NCBI GenBank assembly: GCA_028285305.1
Contig: JANQPV010000056.1
Coordinates: 225,096-289,095, forward strand
DNA length: 64,000 nucleotides
Source: Alphaproteobacteria bacterium
Lineage (GTDB): Bacteria; Pseudomonadota; Alphaproteobacteria; SMXP01
Direction of reading: 5' to 3'
This document shows positions 36,392-46,241 of the stretch, in pieces (position 1 is the stretch's first letter; the number at the start of each line of letters is the position of its first letter). The position numbers and the translations under genes are program-made. The notes beneath the pieces were generated by a model, which worked only from the letters and a program-made list of their open reading frames with translations, was not told the origin of the DNA and did not search any database.

Positions 36392-36628
36392 TCATTCCAG
36401 TTTGCCCTTAATGGTATCGGTGATGGACACCGCGATGCGGTCGCCTTGGAGAATGATCTCGCCTTTCGCGATCGGCTCTTCATTGGCAAAGATTTGCACT
36501 TCATCGTTCATATGGGCATCAAGTTCAACCACCGCCCCGCGCCCCATACGCAACAATTGATGAATGGGAACGGTGGATTGACCGATAACCACCGTTAGTT
36601 CTACTTTGACTGCATCAATGGCGTTCAT
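36392..36628 (-). CDS. Short FliN/SpoA-domain protein
   Basis: A 78-aa protein with the C-ring SpoA domain: VKVELTVVIGQSTVPIHQLLRMGRGAVVELD, then VQIFANEEPIAKGEIILQGDRIAVSI. These blocks match FliN, which with FliG and FliM makes the flagellar motor switch. It is shorter than usual FliN (about 110 or more residues) because the variable N-terminal region is missing, leaving essentially only the SpoA domain. No other flagellar gene is in the window. It could be the real FliN encoded at an orphan site, or a paralogue. Confidence 0.82.
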   Translation of the reverse strand: MNAIDAVKVELTVVIGQSTVPIHQLLRMGRGAVVELDAHMNDEVQIFANEEPIAKGEIILQGDRIAVSITDTIKGKLE

Positions 36629-36690
36629 ATCTGCCCATAAGATAAAATCTAAACCATTCGTTTATTACGTTCTCACTTTTGACTTTCGGA

Positions 36691-37404
36691 ATGTTTAAGA
36701 GCCTTCAAAATACACCCGTTGAATGGTTGGTCACGAAAGACCAAGTGGACTATCCAGATGCGGTCTCGGTGATGGAACAGCGGGTAGAACGGATTCAGTC
36801 TGGAGAAGCGGCCGAGCTCGTGTGGCTCCTAGAGCATCCTCCCCTCTATACGGCCGGAACGAGTGCAAAGAAGACGGACCTGTTACAACCGGACCGATTT
36901 CCCGTTCATACGACCGGGCGCGGCGGCCAGTATACCTATCACGGTCCCGGTCAACGGGTCGCCTATGTCATGTTGGACTTGAAACAGCGACGACGAGATG
37001 TTCGGCTTTTCGTCACCGCACTAGAGGCATGGATTACGAACACCCTCAAAACTCTGGATATCCGGTCTCACACTTATTCCGGCCGCGTCGGAGTTTGGGT
37101 CGCGTCCGATTCGGGCGCCCGTCGTTCGGAAGAGAAAATCGCTGCCATTGGTGTTCGTCTGCGCAAATGGGTTTCGTTTCACGGCGTGAGTATCAACGTT
37201 CGCCCAAACCTTGAGCACTTTTCCGGAATTGTGCCCTGCGGTCTCTCCGGCTACGGAGTAACAAGTCTCGAGAAACTGGGCAAGGCCCTGCCCCAAGAAA
37301 GATTTGACGAATTACTGCAAGCCGAGTTCGAAAAAGTCTTCGGTGCAACCGTCGACGCGGAAATTGAACTGCCGCGCTTTGGCCAGCTTACTCAAACTCC
37401 ATAA
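36691..37404 (+). CDS. lipB: Octanoyl-ACP:protein N-octanoyltransferase
   Basis: A 237-aa enzyme that moves octanoate from acyl carrier protein to lipoyl domains, the first step of endogenous lipoylation. The conserved [21 protein letters not shown] region, the catalytic Lys in [10 protein letters not shown] and the catalytic Cys in [15 protein letters not shown] (34 residues later) are present. The ATG at 36691 is preferred to the TTG at 36679 given by the ORF track. The 3' end overlaps the convergent pccA gene by 17 bases. Confidence 0.95.
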   Translation: MFKSLQNTPVEWLVTKDQVDYPDAVSVMEQRVERIQSGEAAELVWLLEHPPLYTAGTSAKKTDLLQPDRFPVHTTGRGGQYTYHGPGQRVAYVMLDLKQRRRDVRLFVTALEAWITNTLKTLDIRSHTYSGRVGVWVASDSGARRSEEKIAAIGVRLRKWVSFHGVSINVRPNLEHFSGIVPCGLSGYGVTSLEKLGKALPQERFDELLQAEFEKVFGATVDAEIELPRFGQLTQTP

Positions 37405-39400
37405 TCACTTCATCGACTGCCAAACTGTCACCGGCCTTCGCCAAGATCTTGCTTACAACGGCATCACGTTCTGCGGACAGCACATTTTCCATCTTCATGG
37501 CTTCCACGACCGCAAGGGCTTCGCCCGCCTTCACTTCCTGTCCTTCTTCCACATTGATGGAAACAACAAGACCCGGCATAGGGCACATCAAGAATTTGGA
37601 CGTATCGGCTGCAACCTTTTCAGGCATAAAGACAGACAAATCCGCCGCCCGAGGTGTCCGGACGTAGAAGTCGTTCTTGGTGCCTCGGTATGAAAGCGTA
37701 CGCGCCTCCATATGGCGATCCGACTGAACCAGAACGTCAGTCCCATTTACACGCGCCTCGATCGTTGCATCTCCAGGACTCCATGCGCTCTCGATCGTAT
37801 ATTGATTGGCACTATCGATATCTTCGGCAATTGAAACTGTCGCTCCATTCTCCTCAAGAGCAACAATCGCAATAACCTTCTGTACACCGACAGAAACGGC
37901 CCATTCAAAGGATTTTTCCGCTTCGCGTTCAAAGGCTTGGCCCTCCACAGCAAACCGCCGGGCCACATCCTTGCTGTGCATAAACGCCGCAATCGCGCTA
38001 AGCCACAACCGATCGCTCTCTTTCAACTCGGCCCCGGAGAACCCGTCAGGAAACTCTTCTGCGATGTAGTTTGTCGTCAAGCGGCCGTCGCGAAACCGAT
38101 CCTGCATCATAACGGCGGCTAAAAATGCGACATTGTGCTGGATCCCGCGAATTCGAAATCCATCCAAAGCGTCGGCCATATGATCAATGGCCAGCTCGCG
38201 CGTTGGGGCGTGAGTGCATAATTTCGCAATCATCGGATCGTAATAAAGAGAAATCTCGCCGCCCTCATATACGCCCGTATCGTTTCTGACCGTCAGTCCG
38301 CCTTTGACTTCTTCCTCCGGCGGACGGTACTCAACCAGACGGCCGATTGACGGCAAAAAGTTTCGAAAGGGGTCCTCCGCATAAATGCGGCTCTCAATCG
38401 CCCAACCGTCCAGTTTGATGTCGTCCTGCGTGAGTTTCAGTTTTTCGCCGGCAGCCACACGGATCATCTGTTCGACGAGATCAATACCCGTGATAAGCTC
38501 CGTAACGGGATGTTCCACCTGAAGGCGGGTATTCATCTCCAAAAAATAGAAATTCCGCTCTTTATCGACAATGAACTCCACGGTTCCAGCAGATTCGTAT
38601 TGAACCGCTTTGGCCAGCGCCACTGCCTGCTCACCCATTGCCCGCCGCGTCTCTGGGTCCAAAAAGGGGCTGGGTGCTTCTTCGATCACTTTTTGATTAC
38701 GGCGCTGAATGGAGCACTCACGCTCACCCAAGTAGATTGTATTGCCAGACTTATCGGCAAGAACTTGAATCTCGATATGGCGGGGTTCGGTGATGAACTT
38801 CTCAATGAACACCCGGTCATCCCCAAACGATGACCGGGCCTCGTTCATTGACGACTCAAATCCTTGGGCGACCTCATCCTCGCTCCAAGCAATCCGCATA
38901 CCTTTGCCGCCGCCACCCGCAGACGCCTTGATCATCACTGGATAGCCGATGTCTGAGGCGATCTTTATGGCTTCGTCAGTCGATCCGATTACACCCAAAT
39001 ATCCGGGGACGGTGCTGACTTGTGCTTCGTTTGCGAATTTTTTCGATTCGATCTTGTCGCCCATGATACTGATCGCATCGATATTTGGTCCAATGAAGCG
39101 AATGCCCGCCCGATCAAGGGCTTTGGCAAATTCGGCGTTCTCGGAAAGAAATCCATACCCCGGATGAATCGCTTCGGCGCCCGTCTTCTTGGCCGCATCG
39201 ATAATTTTGTCGATGACCAGATACGATTCGGCGGCGGGTGCAGGCCCGATGAGTACAGCTTCATCTGCCATTTCCACGTGCAAAGCATCTGCATCCGCCT
39301 CAGAATAGACCGCCACGGTCGAGATACCCATTTTACGGGCGGTTTTTATAACGCGGCAAGCGATCTCACCGCGATTAGCAATCAGTATTTTGGAGAACAT
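37388..39400 (-). CDS. pccA: Propionyl-CoA carboxylase alpha subunit (biotin carboxylase plus biotin carrier)
   Basis: A 670-aa subunit that carboxylates biotin with ATP and bicarbonate for conversion of propionyl-CoA to methylmalonyl-CoA. The biotin-carboxylase part opens with [18 protein letters not shown], has the ATP-grasp glycine loop [12 protein letters not shown], and the [14 protein letters not shown] block. The C-terminal biotinyl domain carries [10 protein letters not shown] with the biotin Lys at about residue 636. A linker domain of about 180 residues between them is typical of propionyl-CoA carboxylase. I chose the ATG at 39400, not the 39493 track start. It follows pccB by 16 bases. 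Methylcrotonyl- or acetyl-CoA carboxylase is possible but less likely. Confidence 0.9.
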   Translation of the reverse strand: MFSKILIANRGEIACRVIKTARKMGISTVAVYSEADADALHVEMADEAVLIGPAPAAESYLVIDKIIDAAKKTGAEAIHPGYGFLSENAEFAKALDRAGIRFIGPNIDAISIMGDKIESKKFANEAQVSTVPGYLGVIGSTDEAIKIASDIGYPVMIKASAGGGGKGMRIAWSEDEVAQGFESSMNEARSSFGDDRVFIEKFITEPRHIEIQVLADKSGNTIYLGERECSIQRRNQKVIEEAPSPFLDPETRRAMGEQAVALAKAVQYESAGTVEFIVDKERNFYFLEMNTRLQVEHPVTELITGIDLVEQMIRVAAGEKLKLTQDDIKLDGWAIESRIYAEDPFRNFLPSIGRLVEYRPPEEEVKGGLTVRNDTGVYEGGEISLYYDPMIAKLCTHAPTRELAIDHMADALDGFRIRGIQHNVAFLAAVMMQDRFRDGRLTTNYIAEEFPDGFSGAELKESDRLWLSAIAAFMHSKDVARRFAVEGQAFEREAEKSFEWAVSVGVQKVIAIVALEENGATVSIAEDIDSANQYTIESAWSPGDATIEARVNGTDVLVQSDRHMEARTLSYRGTKNDFYVRTPRAADLSVFMPEKVAADTSKFLMCPMPGLVVSINVEEGQEVKAGEALAVVEAMKMENVLSAERDAVVSKILAKAGDSLAVDEVIMEFE

Positions 39401-39416
39401 CGATCCGCTCTCGTCC

Positions 39417-40949
39417 TTAAAGTGGAATATTGTCGTGTTTCTTCCAGGGCTTGGAAACCTTCTTTGAACGAAGGACTTCAAGCGCCCTTGCAACCCTTCG
39501 ACGGGTAGAATGCGGCATGATGACTTCGTCTAGATAGCCTCGTTGCGCGGCAATGAAGGGATTGGCGAACCTCTCTTCATATTCATTCGTCCGCTGAGCG
39601 ATTTTCTCTTCATCACCAAGATCCGACCGGAAGATAATTTCAACGGCCCCTTTTGCGCCCATGACCGCGATCTCAGCCGTCGGCCAAGCATAGTTTATGT
39701 CGGCACCGATATGCTTAGACGCCATCACAACGTAGGCACCGCCATACGCTTTCCGGGTAATGAGCGTCACCAGAGGAACTGTGGCCTGGGTGTAGGCAAA
39801 GAGCAATTTGGCACCGTGCTTGATCAGACCGCCATATTCCTGTGCTGTTCCTGGCAAAAAACCCGGCACATCAACAAACGTTACAATGGGAATACTAAAG
39901 GAGTCACAGAAACGGACAAATCTAGCCCCTTTACGGCTTGCATCGCTGTCCAAAACGCCAGCCAATACCATTGGCTGATTGGCTACAATACCGACCGTTT
40001 GACCGTTGATCCGCGCAAAGCCAGTAATGATGTTCTTTGCAAAGGCCTCCTGAACTTCAAAGAAGTCGCCCTCGTCCACAATCTTATGCACCAACTCCAG
40101 CATGTCATAAGGCTTGTTGGGGTTTGAGGGTATGAGAGTGTCCAGTGACTTATCTTCGCGCGCAATTTCATCGTACACCGGGCGGGTCGGTGGTTTTTGT
40201 TTATTGTTCAGCGGCAGGAAATCGATGAGACGGCGAACTTGGCTCAGCGCCTCAATATCATTGTCATAAGCAAAATCGGCAATGGAGGACTTGCTCGTGT
40301 GGACCTTCGCACCGCCCAGCTCTTCGGCCGTCACCGTCTCTTGCGTAACGGTCTTCACCACATCTGGACCCGTCACGAACATGTAAGACGTATCTCTCAC
40401 CATAAAGATGAAATCCGTCATGGCCGGCGAATAAACGTCGCCTCCTGCGCACGGCCCCATAATGACTGAGATCTGAGGGATGACGCCCGAGGCTTCTACG
40501 TTTCGAAAGAAGACTTCGCCATAACCGCCAAGGGCATCGACGCCTTCTTGAATCCGCGCCCCGCCTGCGTCAAACAGACCGATGACCGGGGCACCGACCT
40601 TCAGTGCCATGTCTTGGATTTTGCAGATCTTTTGCGCATGCGCCCACGAGAGGGATCCCCCGAAAACAGTGAAGTCTTTTGCAAAGACATAGACCAAGCG
40701 GCCGTGAATGGTGCCCCATCCTGTAACTACGCCATCCCCTGGAATGCGCTGTTCGTCCATCCCAAACTCAGTGGTCTGATGCTCAACGAACATATCGTAT
40801 TCTTCAAACGACCCTTGATCCAACAGCAGGTCCAAGCGCTCACGCGCTGTAAGCTTTCCCCGGTTGTGTTGTGCTTCGATACGCTTCGCGCCGCCCCCCA
40901 TGCGGGCTCGCTCGCGTTTGTTCTCCAGTTGATGAAGTATTTCCTTCAT
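39417..40949 (-). CDS. pccB: Propionyl-CoA carboxylase beta subunit (carboxyltransferase)
   Basis: A 510-aa carboxyltransferase of the crotonase fold, which moves CO2 from biotin to propionyl-CoA. Diagnostic segments are [55 protein letters not shown], and [29 protein letters not shown], with the GG oxyanion-hole loops. Length matches actinobacterial and alphaproteobacterial PccB. Upstream TGCCAA and GACATA on the plus strand (41012-41040) form a possible TTGGCA-N17-TATGTC promoter, weakly supported. It heads the pccB-pccA pair. Confidence 0.94.
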   Translation of the reverse strand: MKEILHQLENKRERARMGGGAKRIEAQHNRGKLTARERLDLLLDQGSFEEYDMFVEHQTTEFGMDEQRIPGDGVVTGWGTIHGRLVYVFAKDFTVFGGSLSWAHAQKICKIQDMALKVGAPVIGLFDAGGARIQEGVDALGGYGEVFFRNVEASGVIPQISVIMGPCAGGDVYSPAMTDFIFMVRDTSYMFVTGPDVVKTVTQETVTAEELGGAKVHTSKSSIADFAYDNDIEALSQVRRLIDFLPLNNKQKPPTRPVYDEIAREDKSLDTLIPSNPNKPYDMLELVHKIVDEGDFFEVQEAFAKNIITGFARINGQTVGIVANQPMVLAGVLDSDASRKGARFVRFCDSFSIPIVTFVDVPGFLPGTAQEYGGLIKHGAKLLFAYTQATVPLVTLITRKAYGGAYVVMASKHIGADINYAWPTAEIAVMGAKGAVEIIFRSDLGDEEKIAQRTNEYEERFANPFIAAQRGYLDEVIMPHSTRRRVARALEVLRSKKVSKPWKKHDNIPL

Positions 40950-41084
40950 CCACGCCTCTTATGTGTTTGTTATGACTGAATAATCAGGCTCAGCTCGCGC
41001 AAGCCCCCGTTGACATAGCCTAGTTCAATTCAGATGCCAATCGCGGCGTTGATGACAGTTGGAATTTCAGCTGAAAACCTCTCG

Positions 41085-42068
41085 TCACGACGAGCGAATC
41101 CCCGCCGCTTCCGCTTTATCGACCAGGCGTTGATACTTCTTCTGGTCTTGGGAAATTCCCGTAACCGGGTGATAGAACCAAGCCAGTCTAAGAAGGTTGA
41201 TGGGATTGGCTCCGCCTAAGAGTTTGAGCAGTTTTGTATCAAGGATGGAGAAAGCCCGCGCATTGGGCTTGCCCACAATGATCTTCGACGCCGGCCGCTG
41301 CTCCGGCAGCAAAGCCGGAAGTGGGCGCTTGATGGCGGCGTACACGTAAATGGGTAAATCCAGAAAGAAGATACTATCGACAGCTGCCTTACGCAGGCGA
41401 ATAGCATCCATCAGCGTTGCCTGATCAAACGAGTACGTCCGACCGCCAACGGCCTCCGCTTCGATCTGCAGCGCATAGCCGTCTTCGTCCCGCCAATCCA
41501 CGACGGAACACATATACATGCCTTGCTCTAAGGTCTCGGCAGAGTCGAGGAACTCTGAACGCACGCGCTGTGAAATAAATACGGAGAACTTCGGCGGTAG
41601 CAACGGAAAACTCATTGCAAGCAGTCTGGACGGAGCTTCAATTGGTTCTTCGTAAAGAGCTCGGAGATTCCCCCTGCGAATCTGCCCAACGGACTTTACC
41701 AAATTCTCTTGTATCAAACGCGCCGCCTCTCCGCGTTCCTTGCTCCACGAGGGCGATGCCAGCCATTTGTTCAGAGTTTGATCGGGTTCAAAGCTCGCTG
41801 CGTAGGTCAGAAGGAATTCCGCGCGCAGATAAACAGAACGGGCATCCAGTGCATCTTCGAGCTGCTTAATGATTGTATTGCGCGATCTGGCCGGGATTCG
41901 GTAATCGATTCGCACATAGGATGCCCCTTTTGAACGGCTACCGCCTCCAAATCCCCCCAATCTACGAAAAGGGCGCAACCCTGCAAACGGAAGCGTAAGC
42001 GCCCAGCTTCCGACGAGAAACGCGATCAAGAAAACCAAGAACCAAACAGAACTCGGATCTTCGAACAT
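41085..42068 (-). CDS. Membrane-anchored protein of unknown function
   Basis: A 327-aa protein I do not recognise. It has a single hydrophobic segment near the start (SVWFLVFLIAFLVGSWALTLPFAGL), a Gly-rich stretch (RRLGGFGGGSRSKG), and then about 280 soluble residues. These include a helical region with DARSVYLRAEFLLTYAA and beta-rich segments such as GYALQIEAEAVGGRTYSFDQATL. There is no lipobox, no catalytic motif that I can name, and only one Cys (MYMCSVVD). The chosen ATG at 42068 places the membrane helix at the N-terminus; the track start at 42128 adds 20 residues. It follows the ATP12 gene by about 130 bases. Confidence 0.6.
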   Translation of the reverse strand: MFEDPSSVWFLVFLIAFLVGSWALTLPFAGLRPFRRLGGFGGGSRSKGASYVRIDYRIPARSRNTIIKQLEDALDARSVYLRAEFLLTYAASFEPDQTLNKWLASPSWSKERGEAARLIQENLVKSVGQIRRGNLRALYEEPIEAPSRLLAMSFPLLPPKFSVFISQRVRSEFLDSAETLEQGMYMCSVVDWRDEDGYALQIEAEAVGGRTYSFDQATLMDAIRLRKAAVDSIFFLDLPIYVYAAIKRPLPALLPEQRPASKIIVGKPNARAFSILDTKLLKLLGGANPINLLRLAWFYHPVTGISQDQKKYQRLVDKAEAAGIRSS

Positions 42069-42198
42069 CTGGCTTATTTCGTACCTATCCCCTACCAACC
42101 CGGGCAGCAAAAAGACCTGCCCACACACCTTATTGCAAAGTTAGGCCGGGTATGTGTTCAATAAATGATACCCGACATCATAAATGCCGCAAATGCTG

Positions 42199-42912
42199 TC
42201 AAAGTCGCAACAAGTGCAACACTTCCGTCGCTGACAAGAAGTCTTTTTTTTGGGCATCAACCCGTCTTTCCGCGTCCAAATCTCTTCCCCAGCGCTTAAT
42301 TTGCCATTCCTCATCGACTCTGGATGCCTGCCAGGCTTCGTCCGCCGAGATGGCTTCGTGCAAAACAGCTGCAGCAATACAGAGAGATCCGGAGAGACGC
42401 GTTGTCAGATCGACCGCCGCCAACTGAAACGCTGAAAGCGCTTGGACCTTCTCCTTAAGTGTCTCAGCCAATTCGGCCTCTTGCACAACGGGGTGTAGAC
42501 TGTCGGTGAGAACGACCGCACATCCACATGTTTGCGAAATCCATTCGCAGATGGGGGTCAGATGCGCGTCCTGCATCTCGCGTAAGCTATCGGGCTCAGC
42601 AACCCGAAAGAACACCAAGTCGGTATCAAGATAGCCCAACAATTGGCCCATCGTTTCTTCTCGCGCCCCCGGCACGAGATCGATCGCGCTAAAACAAAGA
42701 CGGCTGAGCGGCAACAGATCGTAGCGCACTTTCGAGCCCTCAAGAGAGCGCCACTCCTGGGCTACCGCCTCGCCCAATGCGTCATTCGGCACCACGAATG
42801 GATTGCCCTTCGGCGTGCGCATCGGCCTTCCCATCAGTGTGAGGTGAAGTCCACCGTTGATCTTCTCCACAGCTGCGGAATCAAATGCGACACCTGAGCC
42901 CTGTTTCGCCAT
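42199..42912 (-). CDS. ATP12-family F1-ATPase assembly chaperone
   Basis: A 237-aa protein of the ATP12 family, which in mitochondria holds the F1 alpha subunit until assembly; the bacterial version is restricted mainly to alphaproteobacteria. The N-terminal segment has GRPMRTPKGNPFVVP, and the middle has PLSRLCFSAIDLVPG, TDLVFFRVAEPDSLREMQDAHLTPI and AVVLTDSLHPVVQ, all family features. The C-terminus has DEEWQIKRWGRDLDAERRVDAQKKDF. It follows the AsmA-like gene by 6 bases, so is probably cotranscribed with it. Confidence 0.88.
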   Translation of the reverse strand: MAKQGSGVAFDSAAVEKINGGLHLTLMGRPMRTPKGNPFVVPNDALGEAVAQEWRSLEGSKVRYDLLPLSRLCFSAIDLVPGAREETMGQLLGYLDTDLVFFRVAEPDSLREMQDAHLTPICEWISQTCGCAVVLTDSLHPVVQEAELAETLKEKVQALSAFQLAAVDLTTRLSGSLCIAAAVLHEAISADEAWQASRVDEEWQIKRWGRDLDAERRVDAQKKDFLSATEVLHLLRL

Positions 42913-42918
42913 AGCGCC

Positions 42919-44745
42919 CTAACCCAAAAAGTCGCCTATGCAAGCTTGGCCGGCACCGGAAGCCCCCTGAGCCAACCGAGACAACGTCTCCGAAGTCACC
43001 GTGCTGGACGCCAATCCGGCCGAGAAGCTTGAAAACCCGCGTGCAACCCGTCTCGTGCGAAAATCGAAATCCGGCGTGTCGAGAAGTCCCGTAACAAAGA
43101 TGTCCCGTGCATCAGCCAACAAGCGCGGGTCCTTCGGTCTGGGCCGTAACTCCATATTGATCGTGCGCGCATCAAAATCAATCATGCCTGAACCCGAAGC
43201 AAAACTTTTATCTGTGTCCAAATAAACCAACCGGCTAAAGGCTTTGCCTTGGATAAGGTCAAAGGCGCCGACGAAACAGTTAATCTGCACAATGTCCTCG
43301 GCGTTTTTGTCCGCCTCTGATCTAATCATATGAGCCGTTATGGGATTGTCGGAAAGTCCAGAAAACTGGCCGTCAAACAGAGCCACGGTCAGATCGCCAT
43401 GAAGATCGGTCAGGATTTCCTCAGCGTTGGCGCCCGAAGAGGACAATTTGGCTGAGATGATGCTCTTTGCTGTTGTCTGAAAATCGATATTGAGCAACGT
43501 CCCCAGATCCCCCAGAGGCAGACTGCTCGCCTCCAAATCGACAGTGAGATCTGGAATATCCGACCACTTCATTAACGCGGAACCGGCAGCGGTCCCTTCG
43601 CCGAGACCAATTGAGAAGTCCACAAGTTCCGTTTTCTCTTCATCTCCATGCAGAACAAGTCGTATTGGCGATGCACGCACATCATCGATGGAAACCGCTT
43701 CCATTTCGACGTCCAATGTGACGTCAACCGGAAGGAAGGCCTCGGAGCCAGAGCCCGATCTCATCCATTTCCGCCAAGACAGGGCGCTGCCAACAGTCCC
43801 CAGATCCATCTCCCCCGCAGACTTCAGCTTCAAGGAAAACGCTTCTTGACTGACGCTGGGTGTGATCAGCGTACCGTTAACGTTGGCACCGGACACATAA
43901 CCTGAAAACACGCTGACGTAAGACCCGTTCTGATTTTCAGCAATTCTGAGAGAAAAACTATCATCGGTCCCGTTCCGCCGTTCTTCAGGATGCAACTGCG
44001 CGCGCAGCCGCAAGGGTGAGATTTCATCTATTTCACCGTCCCCAAGAAACGCAAGATCAGCAACTTGACCCTCAACACCAAATGTCAAGGCCCCCTCTTT
44101 GGACTGACCTTCCTCGTAAAACCGAATCTTCACCAATTCGGTTTCGCCATCGGGAACCAAGTGAACTGCAATGGCTCTCTCGTCCATATCGTATATGAGC
44201 TTCGGCACATGGACTTCGATCGGCTCAAAATTCCCATTTCGTACAAAGACAATGTCGAGGTCGTCGAATTCGATCTGCCCGATATCGACCAATTCGACAT
44301 AGTTGGGGCTACTCCTGGTCAACGCTGTCCAAGACTTGCGAAGCGCGGACAAATCAATTCCGGTTTCGTTACTGACAGGCACGACGAGCTCGCTTCGCAA
44401 AAAGACCACATCGCTGACCCTGAAAAGGCCGTGTTCCGCTGAAGGGAGCTGGGGCGCCACGCGCACTTCAAATCGGTCCGAACGGAGCAAGGGGGCATCT
44501 TCTTGGCTCCAATCTGCCGTTTCGTACAATCGGATATTGGATAGGCCCACAGTCGGCCGCGACAGAAGGCGGGTAACGAACAATCCTCCGTCGATTTCCA
44601 GAGGCGCCCCCGATTTCGCCTTTAAGTATGTCTCGACGCGCGCGCCAAAAACACTCGATCCGACCGGAGTGAAGCCCAGACCCACGATCAACACCAAAGA
44701 CAGAACAATCACGGAGACCCAAAGCCACCGAAAAAATCTCTTCAC
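42919..44745 (-). CDS. AsmA-like envelope protein
   Basis: A 608-aa protein with one N-terminal membrane segment (WLWVSVIVLSLVLIVGLGFTPVG) and a long periplasmic region rich in beta-strands with many short Asp/Gly turns. Its first part has LKAKSGAPLEIDGG followed by repeated DFVV-like strands. The C-terminal part has DLTVALFDGQFSGLS and FASGSGMIDFDARTINMELRPRPKDPRL, typical of AsmA C-terminal domains. The AsmA superfamily is thought to carry phospholipids or stabilise outer-membrane assembly. It lies between rluC and ATP12. Confidence 0.78.
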   Translation of the reverse strand: MKRFFRWLWVSVIVLSLVLIVGLGFTPVGSSVFGARVETYLKAKSGAPLEIDGGLFVTRLLSRPTVGLSNIRLYETADWSQEDAPLLRSDRFEVRVAPQLPSAEHGLFRVSDVVFLRSELVVPVSNETGIDLSALRKSWTALTRSSPNYVELVDIGQIEFDDLDIVFVRNGNFEPIEVHVPKLIYDMDERAIAVHLVPDGETELVKIRFYEEGQSKEGALTFGVEGQVADLAFLGDGEIDEISPLRLRAQLHPEERRNGTDDSFSLRIAENQNGSYVSVFSGYVSGANVNGTLITPSVSQEAFSLKLKSAGEMDLGTVGSALSWRKWMRSGSGSEAFLPVDVTLDVEMEAVSIDDVRASPIRLVLHGDEEKTELVDFSIGLGEGTAAGSALMKWSDIPDLTVDLEASSLPLGDLGTLLNIDFQTTAKSIISAKLSSSGANAEEILTDLHGDLTVALFDGQFSGLSDNPITAHMIRSEADKNAEDIVQINCFVGAFDLIQGKAFSRLVYLDTDKSFASGSGMIDFDARTINMELRPRPKDPRLLADARDIFVTGLLDTPDFDFRTRRVARGFSSFSAGLASSTVTSETLSRLAQGASGAGQACIGDFLG

Positions 44746-44856
44746 CGCCTTACCCCGTTGACGGGCTACTTACGGGGAAACGCCCGCGAAGCCCATATAA
44801 GTTTCCGTTCAACTTAGATCGCGCCAACGCACAATGGAAGCTTGACACCGCACCGA

Positions 44857-45810
44857 TTACTCGTGGAATTCCAACAGCTCATCAGCATCGATCGGCGCCT
44901 GAAATCCAAGTAAGGACCAGGTTTCTTGCATATGATCGCTGAGTTGGGCGACAAATCTCAAGTCTTCTCCTGTTCGAGGGTGCTTTAACGCCAGAACGCG
45001 TGCGTGCAGATGCAACTTTTTGGGAATATTGGCATCAACGAGTTGATAATTAGGCAAGTGGTAGCGCCGATCACCAACAAGAGGATGACCCATCTCGAGA
45101 CAATGAAGCCTCAGCTGATGCGTTCGCCCCGTGCGCGGTTCCAGCCCAAGCCAAGCAAAGCGTCGTCCCGCCGCGCTGATCACCCGGTACGAGGTCTCCG
45201 CCATTTTGGCCGGGGCCGTCCTGTCATTCGATTTCTGAACACTTGACTTGATTTTGCCCCGAGCCGGCCGGGGCACACCAAAACAGAGGGCCCAATACAG
45301 TTTCGTTACACGCCGCGCTCGAAACGCTTCCGCAAGGCGAGAGGCCGCAAACTCGTTGCAGCCGGCGATTAAGACCCCGCTTGTTTCTTTGTCCAGACGG
45401 TGGACGAGCTTGGGGCGTTGTCCTCCTTTGCTCTCAAGCGAGTGAAACATTCCATCCAAATGCGCTTGGGTTTTGGAGCCCCCCTGAACCGCCAGTCCAG
45501 AAGGCTTGTTTAGTACGACAATGTCATCGTCCCGGTACAAAGTCATAGCCTCAAGAAGTCGCTTGTCCGTCTGAGAAACCTGTTTGCGTACCTGCGCCGG
45601 TTGGGAAAGCGAAGGTGGAATTCTGATCTCCTCACCTGCGGACACGCGAGACCCCGCCTTGCATCGCTTTCCATCCACGCGGATTTGACCGGTGCGCAAT
45701 AGCTTTTCTATCGTGTGATGGTTGGTGCTCGGATAGTGGCGCTTGAACCAACGATCAAGCCGAACTCCGTCCTCATCGGCTGTGACTATCTGCTTTCTTA
45801 CCTCAGCCAT
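44857..45810 (-). CDS. RluC/RluD-family 23S rRNA pseudouridine synthase
   Basis: A 317-aa enzyme. An N-terminal S4 RNA-binding domain (about residues 15-65, LDRWFKRHYPSTNHHTIEKLLR) precedes the catalytic domain, whose essential Asp is D140 in LVHRLDKETSGVLI. GLEPRTGRTHQLRLHCLEMGHPLVGD is the conserved C-terminal motif. Isomerisation targets are likely U955, U2504 and U2580-type sites as for RluC, but RluC and RluD cannot be separated by eye. The start overlaps the crcB stop by 13 bases. Confidence 0.88.
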   Translation of the reverse strand: MAEVRKQIVTADEDGVRLDRWFKRHYPSTNHHTIEKLLRTGQIRVDGKRCKAGSRVSAGEEIRIPPSLSQPAQVRKQVSQTDKRLLEAMTLYRDDDIVVLNKPSGLAVQGGSKTQAHLDGMFHSLESKGGQRPKLVHRLDKETSGVLIAGCNEFAASRLAEAFRARRVTKLYWALCFGVPRPARGKIKSSVQKSNDRTAPAKMAETSYRVISAAGRRFAWLGLEPRTGRTHQLRLHCLEMGHPLVGDRRYHLPNYQLVDANIPKKLHLHARVLALKHPRTGEDLRFVAQLSDHMQETWSLLGFQAPIDADELLEFHE

Positions 45811-46199
45811 GAACTCAACAAATCAAACACGATGAAGCCAAACCACAAGGCGAGTACAGAGGCAATGACCGACGCCATAACATAGAGTAAGGAAAGACTG
45901 TATGCGGATTGCTGAACCAGACCGACCGCATCGAGTGAAAATGCCGAAAAGGTCGTGAAGCCGCCCAGAAACCCAGTTGTCAAAAACAATCTGAGATTCT
46001 CGGACAGCTCCCCCGAAACCAAGAACCATTTGAACATCACACCCATAAGCAGCGAACCAACCACATTGACCGCCAATGTCCCCCAAGGAAAGCTCGACCC
46101 CAGAACTTGAGCACAGAACACAACAACGGCATAGCGCGAGGCGGCACCGAGTGCGCCGCCCGAAGCCACGGCCAACAGAGACTGTGCGCTTAGGGACAT
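45798..46199 (-). CDS. crcB: Fluoride ion transporter CrcB/Fluc
   Basis: A 133-aa small membrane protein with four helices. Fluc dimers form two-pore fluoride channels that reduce cytoplasmic fluoride. The second helix has WGTLAVNVVGSLLMGV, and helix 3 contains the diagnostic GFLGGFTTFSAFSLDAV with the Phe box and the T-F-S core. No fluoride riboswitch is seen directly upstream. The 3' end overlaps rluC by 13 bases. Confidence 0.94.
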   Translation of the reverse strand: MSLSAQSLLAVASGGALGAASRYAVVVFCAQVLGSSFPWGTLAVNVVGSLLMGVMFKWFLVSGELSENLRLFLTTGFLGGFTTFSAFSLDAVGLVQQSAYSLSLLYVMASVIASVLALWFGFIVFDLLSSWLR

Positions 46200-46241
46200 T
46201 GCAGAGGAGCACCGGGGATGAATGAAGGAGGCCTCATGACT

